A DNA stretch of 64,000 nt from Tenebrionibacter intestinalis (GCF_016632365.1 NZ_JAEPBH010000013.1:26728-90727); one strand, 5' to 3'. Positions 16,725 through 27,541 are shown, numbered from the stretch's first letter. Numbers and translations are program-made. Notes: a model not told the origin generated them from the sequence alone.

Positions 16725-17629
16725 TAGCTTTTCCCCCGTTTAGCGCGTGGATGCGCAGCATCATACACCGACGCTAAATGTTGAAAGTCAAGGTGGGTAT
16801 AAATTTGCGTGGTGGAAAGGTTGGCATGGCCGAGCAACTCCTGCACGGCACGCAAATCACCGCTCGATTCCAGCATATGCGTGGCGAAGGAATGACGCAA
16901 TTTATGGGGGTGTACGTGGCTATTCAACCCCTGCAGAATCCCCCATTCAGCAAAGCGCTTTTGAACGTTGCGCGCTGATATACGCCTGCCGGTCTTCGCC
17001 AGAAACAGCGCATCGTCAGCAGGCCCAAACAACTCGCGTAAACCAAGCCAGCGTTCAGTCCAGATAACCGCCGTGCGGCCAACCGGTAAACGGCGCTCCT
17101 TGCTGCCTTTTCCCATCACCCACGCCTCGCCGCTGGCAAGATCGAGGTGTTTACAGTCGAGATTGACCAGCTCAGACAAGCGCAGCCCGGCGCCGTACAT
17201 CACTTCCAGCATCGCCCGGTCGCGCACCGCCAGCGGGTCGTTGATATCGATATCCAGCAGGCGACTAACATCGTCAACGTCAATATTCTTCGGCAAATGG
17301 CGCGGCGCTTTTGGCGCGCGAACGCCTTTAGCTGGGTTGGCGCTCAATGCGCCCTGGCTTACCAGCCAGTCGAAAAAGCTACGTAGCGCCGACAGCCGCA
17401 GCGCGAGGCTTGCCGCCTGCAGGCCGCCGCGTCGGCTGCGCACAACCAGCGCTCGCACTGTCTGGGCGTCACAGCGCGCCCAGTCGCTGATTTTCATTTC
17501 AGCAAGCATTGCCATTAGCATATCAAGCTGGCGGCGGTAGTTTTCCAGGGTCAATGGGCTAAGCTGGCGCTCCACCTTCAGGTGGCGCAAAAAGGCTTGC
17601 ACTGGCGGGCGTAGCGGATTGTCGCTCAC
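16724..17629 (-). CDS. xerC: Tyrosine recombinase XerC
   Basis: XerC with XerD resolves chromosome dimers at dif and acts on plasmid cer-type sites. It has 301 residues from a GTG that overlaps the yigA stop (GTGA). The catalytic residues are in place: Arg in GAGLRLSEL (about 151), Lys in [10 protein letters not shown] (about 175), HPHKLRHSF (about 243), LGHANLS (about 269) and Tyr in [10 protein letters not shown] (about 278). The first 20 residues diverge from E. coli. Confidence 0.97.
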   Translation of the reverse strand: MSDNPLRPPVQAFLRHLKVERQLSPLTLENYRRQLDMLMAMLAEMKISDWARCDAQTVRALVVRSRRGGLQAASLALRLSALRSFFDWLVSQGALSANPAKGVRAPKAPRHLPKNIDVDDVSRLLDIDINDPLAVRDRAMLEVMYGAGLRLSELVNLDCKHLDLASGEAWVMGKGSKERRLPVGRTAVIWTERWLGLRELFGPADDALFLAKTGRRISARNVQKRFAEWGILQGLNSHVHPHKLRHSFATHMLESSGDLRAVQELLGHANLSTTQIYTHLDFQHLASVYDAAHPRAKRGKS

Positions 17630-18330
17630 TGGCGTTCAATCCAGCGTTCCAGCAACGTAGGAAGCATCTGCGCCAGTTGCTCCAATAACTGTGTACCCTG
17701 TTCCGGCTGATAGTGCTGGGGGTCGCGGCTGGTAAAAATCAGTACTCCCAGATCGCCGTGCGCTCCCAGCAGCGACATCGCCACTGAGCGTATCGCTTTC
17801 GCCTGGGGCAGCAGCAGCAGCAACTCGGGGCCATGCAGCGGGCCAAGATAGTGGCGCGCGTTGCCAAAGCGCTGAATGCGCAGCGGTTCAAAGGTCTGCC
17901 GATGCAAAGCCAGTTGGGTAAAGCCAGACGGCGCGCCAAGGCGCCAGCGCTCTGCAAACAGCCGCAGATGCGCTCCCGCCAGCCCCAGCTCGCGCGCCCA
18001 GCGGTGCAGACGATTGAGCATATCCTGAAGGCTTTGCGCCGCCGCAAGGCGTAACTGAAGCTTAAGCAGGCTGGAAAACAGCGCTTCGTTAATGCTGGCC
18101 TGCTCCATCAGCAGGGACATATCGCCTTCCAGCGTCCGAATTTGGTTACGCGCGCGCGCCATATGCCATTCAACCAGCGATACAGAACCGCGCACCGGGT
18201 GCGGGATCTGAATCTGCTCCACCAGGCGGGCGTTACGGATAAAAAATTCAGGATGACGCAACAAATAGCGGCATACCGCTCTGTCATCCAGCTCTGCGAG
18301 ACTTTCCTGCTGCTGCTCGGCGTTTTTCAT
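17626..18330 (-). CDS. yigA: DUF484 protein YigA
   Basis: This 234-residue member of the DUF484 family is conserved between dapF and xerC. It resembles a GAF-like fold after an N-terminal helical segment ([26 protein letters not shown]), followed by a probable coiled region. Its function is unknown. Both ends overlap neighbours by four bases (dapF stop and xerC start), so it is translated within the operon. Confidence 0.92.
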   Translation of the reverse strand: MKNAEQQQESLAELDDRAVCRYLLRHPEFFIRNARLVEQIQIPHPVRGSVSLVEWHMARARNQIRTLEGDMSLLMEQASINEALFSSLLKLQLRLAAAQSLQDMLNRLHRWARELGLAGAHLRLFAERWRLGAPSGFTQLALHRQTFEPLRIQRFGNARHYLGPLHGPELLLLLPQAKAIRSVAMSLLGAHGDLGVLIFTSRDPQHYQPEQGTQLLEQLAQMLPTLLERWIERQ

Positions 18331-19151
18331 AACTGTATAAATCCATCATAAACATGCGCCGCCGGGCCGGTCATAAACAGCGGCTGTCCCGGCCCTTTCC
18401 AGGCGATATCAAGCCGCCCGCCGGGCAGGTCTACACGCACCTGCCCTTCCAGCAACCCCTGTTGTATGCCCACAGCCACCGCCCCGCAGGCGCCGCTGCC
18501 GCAGGCCTGGGTTTCGCCAGCCCCGCGCTCAAACACGCGCAGGCGGATATGCTGGCGGCTTACGACCTGCATAAAACCAATATTGGCGCGCTCGGGAAAA
18601 CGTTCGTGGTTTTCCATCAGCGGACCAAGCGTTTCAACCGCCGCCAGGTCGATATCGTCCACCTGTATGACGGCATGGGGGTTGCCCATAGAGACCACGC
18701 CGCACAGCACGGTTTCGCCGCCTGCGCGCATAATGTAGGTTTTTTCCGCTTTATTGGCGCGAAACGGCACCTCGCCCGGCTCAAACTTCGGTTCTCCCAT
18801 ATTGACCTTTACCCGCTCGTTTTCCGTCACGCTCAGCACCATACGTCCGCTGGCCGTGCTGACGTGAATGTCGCGTTTATTGGTCAACCCCCGCAACCGA
18901 ACAAAGCGGGCAAAACAGCGCGCGCCGTTGCCGCACTGTGATACTTCACTGCCGTCAGCGTTAAAAATACGGTAATGAAAATCAAGCTCCGGATCGTAAG
19001 GGGGTTCAACAACCAGTAATTGATCAAACCCGACGCCAAGGTGCCTGTCTGCCAGGCGGCGAATCGTCTCGGGAGAAAAAAAGACGTTCTGCGTTACCGC
19101 GTCGACAACCATAAAGTCGTTGCCAAGGCCATGCATCTTAGAGAACTGCAT
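18327..19151 (-). CDS. dapF: Diaminopimelate epimerase
   Basis: DapF converts LL- to meso-diaminopimelate for lysine and peptidoglycan. I start at the ATG at 19151 (274 residues as in E. coli), which has GGAG seven bases upstream; an in-frame ATG at 19163 would add four residues. The two catalytic cysteines are in [12 protein letters not shown] (about residue 73) and [12 protein letters not shown] (about 217). It lies downstream of lptM and overlaps yigA by four bases. Confidence 0.97.
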   Translation of the reverse strand: MQFSKMHGLGNDFMVVDAVTQNVFFSPETIRRLADRHLGVGFDQLLVVEPPYDPELDFHYRIFNADGSEVSQCGNGARCFARFVRLRGLTNKRDIHVSTASGRMVLSVTENERVKVNMGEPKFEPGEVPFRANKAEKTYIMRAGGETVLCGVVSMGNPHAVIQVDDIDLAAVETLGPLMENHERFPERANIGFMQVVSRQHIRLRVFERGAGETQACGSGACGAVAVGIQQGLLEGQVRVDLPGGRLDIAWKGPGQPLFMTGPAAHVYDGFIQL

Positions 19152-19186
19152 TTTGTGCTCCATATTCCGCGGCGACCTTGTGTTTG

Positions 19187-19393
19187 TTAATAGTTAACCT
19201 GGGTCGGCCCATCGCCTTGCGCGCGATCGTTGCGATCGGGAACGGTGGACTGGATAGTCGAATCCTGCGCTTGCTGCGTGGTCGGCTGCGCATTTTTATT
19301 TGCGGGCGGGAAATAGAGCGGCCCTTTAAGCCCGCAGCCGGTGAGGGCCATCAGCGCCAGCCCAGCCACCAGCGGACAGAAAATCTTCTTCAT
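19187..19393 (-). CDS. lptM: Lipoprotein LptM (YifL)
   Basis: This 68-residue lipoprotein has a signal peptide ending in the lipobox LTGC (Cys20). The mature start [11 protein letters not shown] is characteristic of LptM, which associates with and helps the LptDE translocon mature. The tail is low-complexity and rich in Gln/Asn/Asp. It is the first gene of the lptM-dapF-yigA-xerC-yigB run. Confidence 0.92.
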   Translation of the reverse strand: MKKIFCPLVAGLALMALTGCGLKGPLYFPPANKNAQPTTQQAQDSTIQSTVPDRNDRAQGDGPTQVNY

Positions 19394-19548
19394 TTTCGGT
19401 TGCCTGTTATCTAAACGTTCTGGCGTCTATCATCGCAGGTGAACAATGAAAAGCAATATCTTTTGCCCGGTCGCCGCAATAGCAGACAGTTCCTTTGCTC
19501 CGGCATTGCTTCTATACTGCCGCCACAACCTGCAACAGGAAACCTGAT

Positions 19549-19869
19549 ATGAATGACAGTGAATTTCACCGCCTGGCCGACGGCCTGTGGTTAACTATTG
19601 AAGAACGTCTGGACAACCGGGACGGCGACAGTGATATCGACTGCGAAATTAACGGCGGCGTACTAACGCTTAGCTTCGAAAATGGCAGCAAAATCATTAT
19701 CAACCGCCAGGAACCTCTACACCAGGTGTGGCTGGCAACCAAAAGCGGCGGTTATCATTTCAAACTCAAAGGCGACGAATGGGTCTGCGACCGTTCAGGG
19801 GAAACATTCTGGAACCTTCTGGAATCGTCGTGCTCTCAGCAGGCCGGCGAACCGGTCAGCTTTCGTTAA
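19549..19869 (+). CDS. cyaY: Frataxin-like iron-sulfur assembly regulator CyaY
   Basis: CyaY is the bacterial frataxin; it binds iron and modulates IscS. The ATG at 19549 with AGGA upstream gives 106 residues as in E. coli. The acidic first helix ([15 protein letters not shown]) and the beta strands [20 protein letters not shown] are conserved. It converges on cyaA with the two stops adjacent. Confidence 0.96.
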   Translation: MNDSEFHRLADGLWLTIEERLDNRDGDSDIDCEINGGVLTLSFENGSKIIINRQEPLHQVWLATKSGGYHFKLKGDEWVCDRSGETFWNLLESSCSQQAGEPVSFR

Positions 19870-22428
19870 TCAGGGCAGATATTGCTGCGCCAGTTGCGAC
19901 TGCGCAATATCGCCATCAACCGGCATTTGCGCAGCCATCGGGCGCAGCGGCTGGGTGCGAAACGGAATGACCTGCTGGCGCCCGTCAACGTTCACAATTT
20001 GGTAAAACTGCGGCAGATTAAAGTTCACAAAGCTGGTGCCCCAGGTAAAACGATCGTGCGACGAGGAATAAAAGCGGCTCACGTCACGCACCAGCTCCTC
20101 TTTACTGCCCTCACAATGGTGATAAGCCTCAGCGCGGTTGCTTTCATCAAGGATGTAAATATTGAAGCCTTGCAGGTCGCTTATCTCCTCAAAGAAGAAT
20201 TGAATAATTCCTTCACTGGCAAAGCCGTCTACAACCGCAGGAAGCTGTACGTGATGCGTTTCCACCTGCACAGACAGACCGTGCAGTTTGTTGTTGGAAA
20301 TGGCGCCGTAGAATTCAACCGCATTTTCCAGCTTCTGCACCGATACGTTAAGACGCTCGAAGAACAGGCCCCACGTTTGCCCGGCGACGCGCAGCGCTTT
20401 AAACCGCCCGGCGTCCTGGCGCGTGCTGGACAGGCGCAGTTCAATACACTCTGACACCAGTTGCTGCACGCGGGTACGCATCAGGTCGCGCAGGTGCTGG
20501 CTATAACAGAACACTTCCACGCTATCCGGCGGCGCGGCATCCTGGTGCATTTTGCCCAGAATGGTCTTCAACGCCTCAATTATCGCCTGCTCGCCATTAA
20601 AATGCAGGGTGCGCACTTCATTCCATGAGTTGCGATACAGGAGATCGACGCTGCCAATCAGACATTGTTGCTGCTCGCCAAAGCTGAAAACATCAAGCTT
20701 GCGGAAATCGAAATGCACCACCTGATTGCGAAATGCCGCCGTCGGGTCATATTCAAGGTTGACGATGATCGCCAGATGGCGGATTTCACACGGGCTGTAG
20801 AGCGCTTTTGGCGTGGGAGCCGGCAGGCGCAGCGGAAAGTGGTTGGAAACGTCCGCCACCATTTCCTGCAATTTCGGCAAGTCGCATACGTCGTTGCCTT
20901 TAATAAACAGGCGCGTGCGTGACGTCAGCAGGCCGTTAAACCACGCCCAGGCCACCAGTTTGTTGAGATAACGGTTATACTCCAGCGGCTGGTGGCTGAT
21001 AATCGAATCCATGCTCGGCGAGCAGTTGTAAAGGTACCAACCGCTACGATTGGCGCGCCCGGGCGGAACATAGATAAAGGTGAGGTTCGGCTCGGAGAGA
21101 TCGGGGGAAATTTGCGGGTTAACCAGCGTAACTTTCCCGGGAAGCGCTTCAAACGCGGCGTAAAGTTTGCGGGTTAAAACACCGATGTCCTGCGGACTGG
21201 CGCTGACGCTCAGATTATTGCGGCGCGCAAAACGAATCAGATTGCGATAGCTCTGCATCATCGCATCCAGCAGTTCGTTATGGGCTTCGCGCACGCGGTC
21301 AATCTTCCAGTTGGCCCGATTATCCAGAATCGCCAGCCGCTCGTCGTCCCAGCCCCAGCTACGCACCAGTTGTGTTAATATTTCACGCCGCCAGCCCACG
21401 CAGGCGCGCTCGCGCGACAGCTTTTCGCACACTTTCAGATAAAAGCAGCGGCGCACCAAATCGAGGCGCGCAGTATCTTCAATCTGCGTCAAATAATGGG
21501 TAACGCGCTCCAGCATCATGCAGTAAGGATCGAGGCCATAAGAGACTATCTCGCCGTCATGCAGGCATTGTTTAATATCTTCAGCCAACAGCCGGGTATG
21601 TGGATATTCCCAGGAATAGGCCTCCAGCAATAGCGTTTTCAGCACCGCTTTATAGGGGGAGTCGATACTTTTATAAAGCTGCCACAGACTGGCGCCGAAG
21701 TACTCCTCCGCCGACAGCGCGCCAAGACCGCCCAGATCCAGCCATTCGTTCGGCGTTAACACGCCCTGCGCATAAAGCGACATAACGTAATCGTCGTATT
21801 GCGCTTCTTCGTTCACCGGCACCATATTCCACAGGATACGTTTCCCGGCCATGCGTACCGCCGAACGATAAAATTCATCAAGCAGCAAAATATGCTGAGT
21901 GGAACCGCAATCTTCACCGCCAAGGCTGCCGCTTTCATTATGGCGAAAGCGATTCTCGTCAATCAGAAAAAAACTCACTTCCACGCCAAGCGATGCCGCC
22001 CAGCTTTCCAGCAGGCTACATTTACGTTGCAACATCTGGCGTTCGGCGCTATCGAGCCACGACTGATGGCAAACCCAGATGTCCAGGTCAGACGAACAGC
22101 TTTGCCCCACGGACGACGTGCTGCCCATAGAATAAACGCCGGTAATCGGCAATTCGCCGGGCGGGGCCTTCAGCGGCGGCAGGCCGCGAAGTTGTTCCAG
22201 TTCCTGTAAATAATGGTTTTGGGTTTCATCGGGCGTATAAAGGCATATGCCGGAGGGGACGTTGCCGTCAAGGTAACCGGGCAGGAAAGGATGATGGTAA
22301 TGCAACAGCACGGGCAGCAAACTATAGACCTGCTGGAAGGCAGGCCCCATAGCGGCCAGTGCGCGATCCACGCGAAGCTGATTGATGGCATCCAGCCTCT
22401 GTTTCAGAGTCTCAATATAGAGGTACAA
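19870..22428 (-). CDS. cyaA: Class I adenylate cyclase
   Basis: CyaA makes cAMP for the CRP regulon. It has 852 residues (E. coli 848). The N-terminal catalytic half carries [20 protein letters not shown] (nucleotidyltransferase-like G-S-x-D-x-D). The C-terminal regulatory half responds to PTS EIIA-Glc. Like E. coli it uses a TTG start, with GGCGAT upstream, which limits translation. The last 20 or so residues diverge. It is divergent from hemC with a CRP site in the promoter region. Confidence 0.97.
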   Translation of the reverse strand: MYLYIETLKQRLDAINQLRVDRALAAMGPAFQQVYSLLPVLLHYHHPFLPGYLDGNVPSGICLYTPDETQNHYLQELEQLRGLPPLKAPPGELPITGVYSMGSTSSVGQSCSSDLDIWVCHQSWLDSAERQMLQRKCSLLESWAASLGVEVSFFLIDENRFRHNESGSLGGEDCGSTQHILLLDEFYRSAVRMAGKRILWNMVPVNEEAQYDDYVMSLYAQGVLTPNEWLDLGGLGALSAEEYFGASLWQLYKSIDSPYKAVLKTLLLEAYSWEYPHTRLLAEDIKQCLHDGEIVSYGLDPYCMMLERVTHYLTQIEDTARLDLVRRCFYLKVCEKLSRERACVGWRREILTQLVRSWGWDDERLAILDNRANWKIDRVREAHNELLDAMMQSYRNLIRFARRNNLSVSASPQDIGVLTRKLYAAFEALPGKVTLVNPQISPDLSEPNLTFIYVPPGRANRSGWYLYNCSPSMDSIISHQPLEYNRYLNKLVAWAWFNGLLTSRTRLFIKGNDVCDLPKLQEMVADVSNHFPLRLPAPTPKALYSPCEIRHLAIIVNLEYDPTAAFRNQVVHFDFRKLDVFSFGEQQQCLIGSVDLLYRNSWNEVRTLHFNGEQAIIEALKTILGKMHQDAAPPDSVEVFCYSQHLRDLMRTRVQQLVSECIELRLSSTRQDAGRFKALRVAGQTWGLFFERLNVSVQKLENAVEFYGAISNNKLHGLSVQVETHHVQLPAVVDGFASEGIIQFFFEEISDLQGFNIYILDESNRAEAYHHCEGSKEELVRDVSRFYSSSHDRFTWGTSFVNFNLPQFYQIVNVDGRQQVIPFRTQPLRPMAAQMPVDGDIAQSQLAQQYLP

Positions 22429-22518
22429 GACGTATCGCCTGATGGTTTAAATATATCGGAAAACCCGTTTCCTTACGCCGCCGTTGATGTTTATCGTAAT
22501 TTGGCTGGCAATTGCTGG

Positions 22519-22540
22519 AAACGTGATCAATTTAACACCT
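22519..22540. promoter_or_regulatory. CRP site upstream of cyaA
   Basis: The minus strand reads GTGTTAAATTGATCACGTT, matching TGTGA-N6-TCACA with one weak half and preserving the known E. coli cyaA P2 site. CRP-cAMP binding there represses cyaA in E. coli. A strong hairpin (GCTACAC/GTGTAGC, 22567-22583) lies nearby in the same spacer. Confidence 0.8.
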
Positions 22541-22714
22541 TGCCGATTGACCGTAAAGAAAGATGCGCTACACACAGTGTAGCATCGATCCGGCAACATT
22601 ATCTCCTTATGCCGTCGCCTTGCGTCTTGTTTCAACCGTCCAGCGTCCGATGAAACTGACAGCCTGGCGGGAACCATGTAGGATGGTCGAGAAACGGTTA
22701 TTACGGTAATTAGC

Positions 22715-23656
22715 ATGTCAGACAAAGTATTACGAATTGCCACACGCCAGAGTCCGCTGGCGCTATGGCAGGCGCACTACGTCAGAGATTGCCTGCTGGC
22801 GCGCCACCCGACGCTGCGCGTTGAACTGGTGCCAATGGTGACGCGCGGCGATGTCTTGCTGGACGCGCCGCTTGCAAAAGTCGGCGGCAAAGGGTTATTT
22901 GTTAAAGAGCTTGAGCAAGCCATGCTTGAGGACCGCGCCGATATCGCCGTGCATTCGATGAAAGACGTGCCTGTCGAGTTCCCCCAGGGGCTGGGGCTTG
23001 CGACGATTTGCGAGCGCGAGGATCCGCGGGATGCGTTTGTCTCTCATCATTACGCATCTCTTAACGATTTGCCGCCAGGCAGTATCGTCGGCACCTCCAG
23101 CCTGCGCCGCCAGTGTCAGCTCCTCTGCGCGCGTCCCGATCTGCAAATTCACACGCTGCGCGGTAACCTCGGCACCCGCCTGGGCAAGCTCGACGCCGGG
23201 GATTATGACGCCATTATTCTTGCCGTTGCCGGGCTTAAGCGGCTGAAAATGGAAGACAGGATCCGTCAGACGCTGGCGCCTGAGGTTTTACTGCCGGCCG
23301 TCGGCCAGGGCGCGGTAGGTATTGAATGCCGCCTGGATGATGCGTGGACCCGCGCGCTGCTGGCGCCGCTTAATCATCCGCAAACCGCGCTGCGCGTGCG
23401 CGCCGAACGCGCAATGAATACGCGTCTTGAAGGCGGTTGTCAGGTGCCTATCGGCAGTTATGCCGAACTGGCCGACGGCGAGCTATGGCTGCGTGGGCTG
23501 GTCGGCGCGCCGGACGGCTCAAAGATAATAAGCGCAGAACGTCGCGGCAGGCCGGAAGATGCCGAAGCCCTGGGCATTTCTCTGGCGCAAGAGCTGCTGA
23601 ATAACGGCGCTCGCGCAATCCTTGCCGATGTCTACAATGGAAACGCACCCGCATGA
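22715..23656 (+). CDS. hemC: Porphobilinogen deaminase (hydroxymethylbilane synthase)
   Basis: HemC joins four porphobilinogens into hydroxymethylbilane for haem synthesis. It has 313 residues as in E. coli. The dipyrromethane cofactor attaches to the cysteine in [11 protein letters not shown] (about 242), and HSMKDVP and [10 protein letters not shown] line the active site. It is the first gene of hemCDXY and is divergent from cyaA. Confidence 0.98.
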   Translation: MSDKVLRIATRQSPLALWQAHYVRDCLLARHPTLRVELVPMVTRGDVLLDAPLAKVGGKGLFVKELEQAMLEDRADIAVHSMKDVPVEFPQGLGLATICEREDPRDAFVSHHYASLNDLPPGSIVGTSSLRRQCQLLCARPDLQIHTLRGNLGTRLGKLDAGDYDAIILAVAGLKRLKMEDRIRQTLAPEVLLPAVGQGAVGIECRLDDAWTRALLAPLNHPQTALRVRAERAMNTRLEGGCQVPIGSYAELADGELWLRGLVGAPDGSKIISAERRGRPEDAEALGISLAQELLNNGARAILADVYNGNAPA

Positions 23657-24414
23657 GCATCCTGGTCACCCGCCCTTCCCCGGCTGGAGACGATCTGGTC
23701 AGACGCCTGCGCGCGCTGGGCCGGGAGGCCTGGAGTCTTCCTTTAATTGAATTCTCACCGGGGCGCGAGTTGCAGAAGCTACCGGCGTACTTACACTCAC
23801 TGGACGAAGGCGATCTTGCTTTTGTGCTGTCGCAGCACGTGGTGGAGTATGCCAGCGCCGCGCTGGCGCGCGAATCGCTACGCTGGCCGGCTCAGGCAAA
23901 CTGGTTTGCCATTGGCCGAACCAGCGCGCTGGCATTTCATCAGGCAAGCAACCTGCCAATAATTTACCCACGCGATCGGGAAAGCAGCGAAAACTTGCTA
24001 CAATTCGCACAATTACAAGCCATTAGCGGCCGCAAAGCGCTCATACTGCGCGGCAACGGCGGTCGGGAATTACTGGGCGAAACGCTAAGTCAGCGAGGCG
24101 CAACAGTGACATACTGCGAATGCTATCAGCGTTGTAAAAAGCACTACGATGGCGCAGAAGAAGCCCATCGCTGGCAGAGTCGGGGGGTAAAAACTCTTGT
24201 CGTCACCAGCGCAGAAATGCTTTCACAGCTTTGGGCAATGGTACCTGAATGGTATCGTAACACCTGGTTATTACGCTGTCGGTTGTTTGTCGTCAGCGAG
24301 CGTTTGGCAACCCAGGCCAGGGAAGCAGGCTGGCAGGATGTCAGGATCGCAGATAACGCAGATAACGACGCGCTGCTGCGCGCGCTACAACAACATGAAA
24401 TATGGGATGAATAA
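23653..24414 (+). CDS. hemD: Uroporphyrinogen-III synthase
   Basis: HemD cyclises hydroxymethylbilane with inversion of ring D. The 253-residue sequence begins [21 protein letters not shown] and has the bilobed family pattern with [20 protein letters not shown] and [11 protein letters not shown]. Its ATG overlaps the hemC TGA by four bases, indicating coupled translation. Confidence 0.96.
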   Translation: MSILVTRPSPAGDDLVRRLRALGREAWSLPLIEFSPGRELQKLPAYLHSLDEGDLAFVLSQHVVEYASAALARESLRWPAQANWFAIGRTSALAFHQASNLPIIYPRDRESSENLLQFAQLQAISGRKALILRGNGGRELLGETLSQRGATVTYCECYQRCKKHYDGAEEAHRWQSRGVKTLVVTSAEMLSQLWAMVPEWYRNTWLLRCRLFVVSERLATQAREAGWQDVRIADNADNDALLRALQQHEIWDE

Positions 24415-25592
24415 TGACGGAACCAAAAGAATCCTCCGCCATGCCGGAAGAAACCCCTGCAACGGTAGAAACCGTATCGCAGCCGGTCTCGACTGAACCT
24501 GCGGTAAAGAAAAACCGCGGCGGCGCAGCGAGCATCACGCTAAGCGTCATTGCTATCGCTATCGCGCTGGCTGCAGGCGCTGGCGCTTATACCTGGGGCA
24601 AAAAGCAAAACGAAAGCCAGCAGACAGAAAGCAAAGCGTTAATCGCCCGGCTTAGCGCCCTACAGCAACAGCAAAACCAGCAGAACAGCGCACTGGAAGC
24701 GCTGGTAAAGGAGCAGGCCGCGCGCCTCAATGACGCGCAGGCACGCCAGGCGGCCATGGCAAAAGCGCTTGAAGAAACGCGCGAGAAAATCGCCGCTATT
24801 TCCAGCAACGACGCGAAAACCTGGCAGTTGGCGCAGGCCGACTTTCTGGTGAAGCTTGCCGGCCGCAAGCTGTGGAGCGATCGGGACGTCACTACCGCCG
24901 TGGCGCTGCTGAAAAGCGCCGATGAAAGCCTGGCGCAGTTGAACGATCCTGGGCTCATTAACGTACGCCGCACGCTTACCGCGGATATTTCCGGGCTTGC
25001 AGGCATTGCGCAGGTGGATTTTGACGGCATTATTCTCAAGCTCAATCAGCTATCAAACCAGGTTGACGATCTGCGCCTGAGCGACAATGACGACGATGCC
25101 GCCCCGATGGACGCCGACAGCCCTGAAGTTTCAGGTTCGCTGAAAGAATGGCGCAAAAATCTGACGAAAAGCTGGCGTAACTTCATGGAGAATTTCATTA
25201 CCGTGCGCCGCCGCGACACCAGCGACGTACCACTGCTCGCGCCGAATCAGGATATTTATCTGCGCGAAAATATACGTTCCCGCCTGCTGATTGCCGCCCA
25301 GGCGGTTCCCCGCCATCAGAGCGAAACGTACAAACAGTCTATTGATACTGTAGCCACCTGGGTACGCGCTTACTACGATACCAACGATGCCAATACCAAA
25401 GCGTATCTGGATGACCTGGATAACCTGAGCCAACAAAGCATAGAGATGGATCTGCCTGATTCGCTGAAAAGCCAGCCTGTGCTGGAGCAGTTAATGCGCA
25501 ACCGAATGCATGCGACGGCCGCACCTCAGCCTGCACAGCCGTCAACTGAGCCGCAGCCGGCGCAGCCGAAAGCCGCGCCGCAGGGAGAATAA
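24414..25592 (+). CDS. hemX: HemX, putative uroporphyrinogen-III C-methyltransferase-like membrane protein
   Basis: This 392-residue inner-membrane protein follows hemD with a one-base TAATG overlap. The acidic/Thr-rich N-terminus precedes one membrane helix ([21 protein letters not shown], about 42-62). A long Gln-rich coiled coil (about 65-130) and a periplasmic domain follow. The C-terminus is Pro/Gln/Ala repeats ([15 protein letters not shown]). E. coli HemX has been annotated as a methyltransferase, but no SAM-binding motif is visible; its real role is unresolved. Confidence 0.93.
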   Translation: MTEPKESSAMPEETPATVETVSQPVSTEPAVKKNRGGAASITLSVIAIAIALAAGAGAYTWGKKQNESQQTESKALIARLSALQQQQNQQNSALEALVKEQAARLNDAQARQAAMAKALEETREKIAAISSNDAKTWQLAQADFLVKLAGRKLWSDRDVTTAVALLKSADESLAQLNDPGLINVRRTLTADISGLAGIAQVDFDGIILKLNQLSNQVDDLRLSDNDDDAAPMDADSPEVSGSLKEWRKNLTKSWRNFMENFITVRRRDTSDVPLLAPNQDIYLRENIRSRLLIAAQAVPRHQSETYKQSIDTVATWVRAYYDTNDANTKAYLDDLDNLSQQSIEMDLPDSLKSQPVLEQLMRNRMHATAAPQPAQPSTEPQPAQPKAAPQGE

Positions 25593-25594
25593 TT

Positions 25595-26791
25595 ATGTTA
25601 AAAGTTCTCCTGCTTTTTCTTTTGCTGATTGCCGGAATTGTGCTTGGGCCTGTGCTGGCCGGCCATCAGGGTTATGTGCTTATACAGACCAATAGCTGGA
25701 ATATCGAAACCAGTATTACCGCGTTGGGTATTATACTGGCGCTCCTGATTCTGGCGCTGTTCGCCATTGAATGGTTGCTGCGTCGACTGTTACATACCGG
25801 TTCACGCACCCGCGGCTGGTTTGTGGGACGTAAACGCCGCCGTGCCAGCAAGCAAACCAACCTTGCGCTCATTAAACTGGCGGAAGGCGACTACCAGCAG
25901 GTGGAAAAGCTGCTTTCTAAAAATGCCGACCATGCTGAACAGCCAGTCGTGAACTACTTGCTGGCCGCTGAGGCGGCACAGCAGCGGGGCGACGATATTC
26001 GCGCTAACCAGCACCTGGCCCGCGCTTGCGAAATGTCGAGCGGCGATCCTATTCCTGTTGAAATTACTCGCGTACGTTTACAACTGGCGCGCAATGAAAA
26101 CCACGCCGCGCGTCACGGCGTTGACAGGTTGCTGGAAGTTGCGCCACGTCATCCGGAAGTGCTGCGACTTGCCGAACAGGCCTATATTCGCACCGGTGCG
26201 TGGAGCTCATTGCTTGATATTCTGCATTCTATGGAAAAAGCGCAGGTAGGCGATGAAGCGCATCGCGCAGCGCTGGAGCAACAGGCATGGATTGGCCTGA
26301 TGGATCAGGCGCGCGCAGATCAGGGCAGCGAAGGGCTGAAAGCCTGGTGGAAAAACCAGAGTCGTAAAACGCGCCAACAACCGGCGCTGCAGGTTGCAAT
26401 GGCTGAGCACCTCATTGAGTGTGATGATAGCGAAACGGCGCAGCAAATCATTCTCGATGGCCTGAAACGCGAATATAACGACTCGCTGGCGATGCTCATT
26501 CCACGCCTGCAAACCACCAACCCCGAGCAGATTGAAAAGGCGCTTCGCCAGTTAATTAAAACGCATGGCGATCGCCCGTTGTTGTGGAGCACGCTGGGGC
26601 AAATGCTGATGAAGCACGCTGAATGGCGTGAAGCCAGCTTCGCTTTCCGCGCTGCGCTAAAACAGCGTCCGGATGCCTACGATTACGCCTGGCTTGCCGA
26701 CACGCTCGATAAACTCAAGCAGCCGGAAGAGGCCGCCGCAATGCGCCATGATGGCCTGTTATTAACGCTAAAGAATAACCCAGGAAGCTAA
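25595..26791 (+). CDS. hemY: HemY, TPR-containing inner-membrane protein of the haem operon
   Basis: This 398-residue protein has two N-terminal membrane helices (LLFLLLIAGIVLGPVLAG and ITALGIILALLILALFAIEWLL) and a cytosolic domain with TPR-like helical pairs (EGDYQQVEKLLSKNA, HPEVLRLAEQAYIRTG). It is the last gene of hemCDXY, two bases after hemX. It is unrelated to Bacillus HemY (protoporphyrinogen oxidase); a scaffolding role in late haem synthesis is suspected. Confidence 0.95.
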   Translation: MLKVLLLFLLLIAGIVLGPVLAGHQGYVLIQTNSWNIETSITALGIILALLILALFAIEWLLRRLLHTGSRTRGWFVGRKRRRASKQTNLALIKLAEGDYQQVEKLLSKNADHAEQPVVNYLLAAEAAQQRGDDIRANQHLARACEMSSGDPIPVEITRVRLQLARNENHAARHGVDRLLEVAPRHPEVLRLAEQAYIRTGAWSSLLDILHSMEKAQVGDEAHRAALEQQAWIGLMDQARADQGSEGLKAWWKNQSRKTRQQPALQVAMAEHLIECDDSETAQQIILDGLKREYNDSLAMLIPRLQTTNPEQIEKALRQLIKTHGDRPLLWSTLGQMLMKHAEWREASFAFRAALKQRPDAYDYAWLADTLDKLKQPEEAAAMRHDGLLLTLKNNPGS

Positions 26792-26844
26792 GCGCGTCTG
26801 GTGTATAACGTCGGCCTGCCGACGAATTCCGATAACGCGGGTGT

Positions 26845-26876
26845 AAAAGGGTCCATGTATTTACATGGACCCTTTT
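26845..26876 (+). terminator. hemCDXY intrinsic terminator
   Basis: AAAAGGGTCCATGTA pairs perfectly with TACATGGACCCTTTT across a two-base loop. The T4 is followed immediately by CAGATTGTTG, the start of repeat copy 2. Confidence 0.85.
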
Positions 26877-27014
26877 CAGATTGTTGACAAAGAAGGTAAA
26901 AACGGGGTTTTTCCTTCTTTGTGGTAAGCAGGCGACAATCAATGCATTGATTTTCATTGTCTTTTCTTGTAATTCATCCATCCTGTCTGTGACAGGATGG
27001 GGTTTGTCAGCAGC
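26877..27014 (+). repeat. Terminator-associated repeat, copy 2
   Basis: This copy runs in the direction of hemY and starts directly at the terminator hairpin, as copy 1 (477-618) does at metE. The same blocks occur in order: CAGATTGTTGACAAAGAAGG, the GGGGTTTTTCC hairpin, GTAAGCAGGCGA, the ATTGATTTTC palindrome, CATCCTGTC/GACAGGATGG, and GTCAGCAGCCTCC. A run of six Ts follows the last block, but there is no second hairpin copy. The upstream AAGAAGG/CCTTCTT stem could itself act as a back-up terminator. Confidence 0.8.
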
Positions 27015-27140
27015 CTCCTTTTTTAAATAGCGCTTTCAGGCCCTGACGCTATTCACCTTACCGTTTCTGGTGTTGCTCAACCCTCCCGGTACACCTTTAC
27101 TGGACACAGGCAAAAAGCATTTCCTCCGCCACTGGCAGCC

Positions 27141-27183
27141 TGGGTGAGCGCGCGCAGCGTACCTGCGGCGTGAAGGATGAAGT
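27141..27183. repeat. Partial copy of the second enterobacterial repeat family
   Basis: GGGTGAGCGCGCGCAGC, GTACCTGCGGC and GTGAAGGATGAAG correspond block by block to the 3' half of 27211-27307. It is followed by unrelated AT-rich bases and then by the fuller copy, giving a direct tandem. Confidence 0.6.
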
Positions 27184-27210
27184 CCGCTTTGCCCAAAATA
27201 ATTCGGGTTG

Positions 27211-27307
27211 CGAGAAGGCGGCAAGCGGGCGAATTCCCGGGAGTTTACACCGGTAAGTGACCGGGGCGCGCGCGGCCAGCGCACCTGTGGCGCGCAGGAT
27301 GAAGGGC
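27211..27307. repeat. Fuller copy of the second repeat family, abutting the GlmZ T-tract
   Basis: The order is CGAGAAGGCGGCAAGCGGGC, GAATTCCCGGGAGTTTACAC, GGTAAGTGACCGGG, GCCAGCGCACCTG, then CGCAGGATGAAGGG. It stops exactly where the GlmZ terminator T-tract begins. Antisense reading gives the spurious RTSSFTPQVRCA-type peptide I associate with such repeats. The third copy is at 2962-3058. Confidence 0.65.
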
Positions 27308-27514
27308 AAAAAAATACCCGCCAAAATTTGACGGGCAACAAACAGGTCTGTGTGACAACTTAATAGTGCTTCACTCAACGTGGTGTCCGTATTGTCTGAT
27401 GAGGCGAACAGGCCGCGACATCTGTTAGTGGACGATAAGCACTGTAAAAGGCTCTGCATCATTCCTGGGTTTATGAAGCCAGGGGCAAACATAAGAGATG
27501 GAATGAGCATCTAC
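27308..27514 (-). ncRNA. glmZ: Small RNA GlmZ
   Basis: The transcript starts GUAGAUGCUCAUUCCAUCUC, identical to the 5' end I recall for E. coli GlmZ. It keeps GUGCUUAUCGUCCACU, ACAGAUGUCGC, GCCUCAUCAGACA and GUUGAGUGAAGCAC (the glmS-pairing part), then ends with a stem CCCGUC...GGCGGG and seven Us. At 207 nt its length matches E. coli. GlmZ with Hfq activates glmS translation (glucosamine-6-phosphate synthase), and RapZ/RNase E inactivates it. The location downstream of hemY, on the opposite strand, is the same as in E. coli. The loop CUGGCUUCAUAAACCCAGG differs. Confidence 0.93.
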
Positions 27515-27524
27515 CACTATACTA

Positions 27525-27541
27525 ATGCATTTAACATGCCA
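27525..27541 (-). promoter_or_regulatory. sigma54 (RpoN) promoter of glmZ
   Basis: TGGCATGTTAAATGCAT fits the -24/-12 consensus, with GG and GC separated by exactly ten bases. It predicts a start at 27514-27515, the same as the GlmZ 5' end. A sigma70-like -10 (TAGTAT) overlaps it, as in enterobacteria with dual glmZ promoters. Confidence 0.8.

Noticed and set aside
27134..27307. Possible CRISPR array from repeated GC-rich blocks
   Set aside because: There are only two unequal copies, no regular spacers and no cas genes; the blocks fit an interspersed repeat.
27097..27510. Open frame of 137 codons on the minus strand
   Set aside because: It covers GlmZ and the second repeat family; its RTSSFTPQVRCA-type sequence is a typical spurious translation of such repeats.
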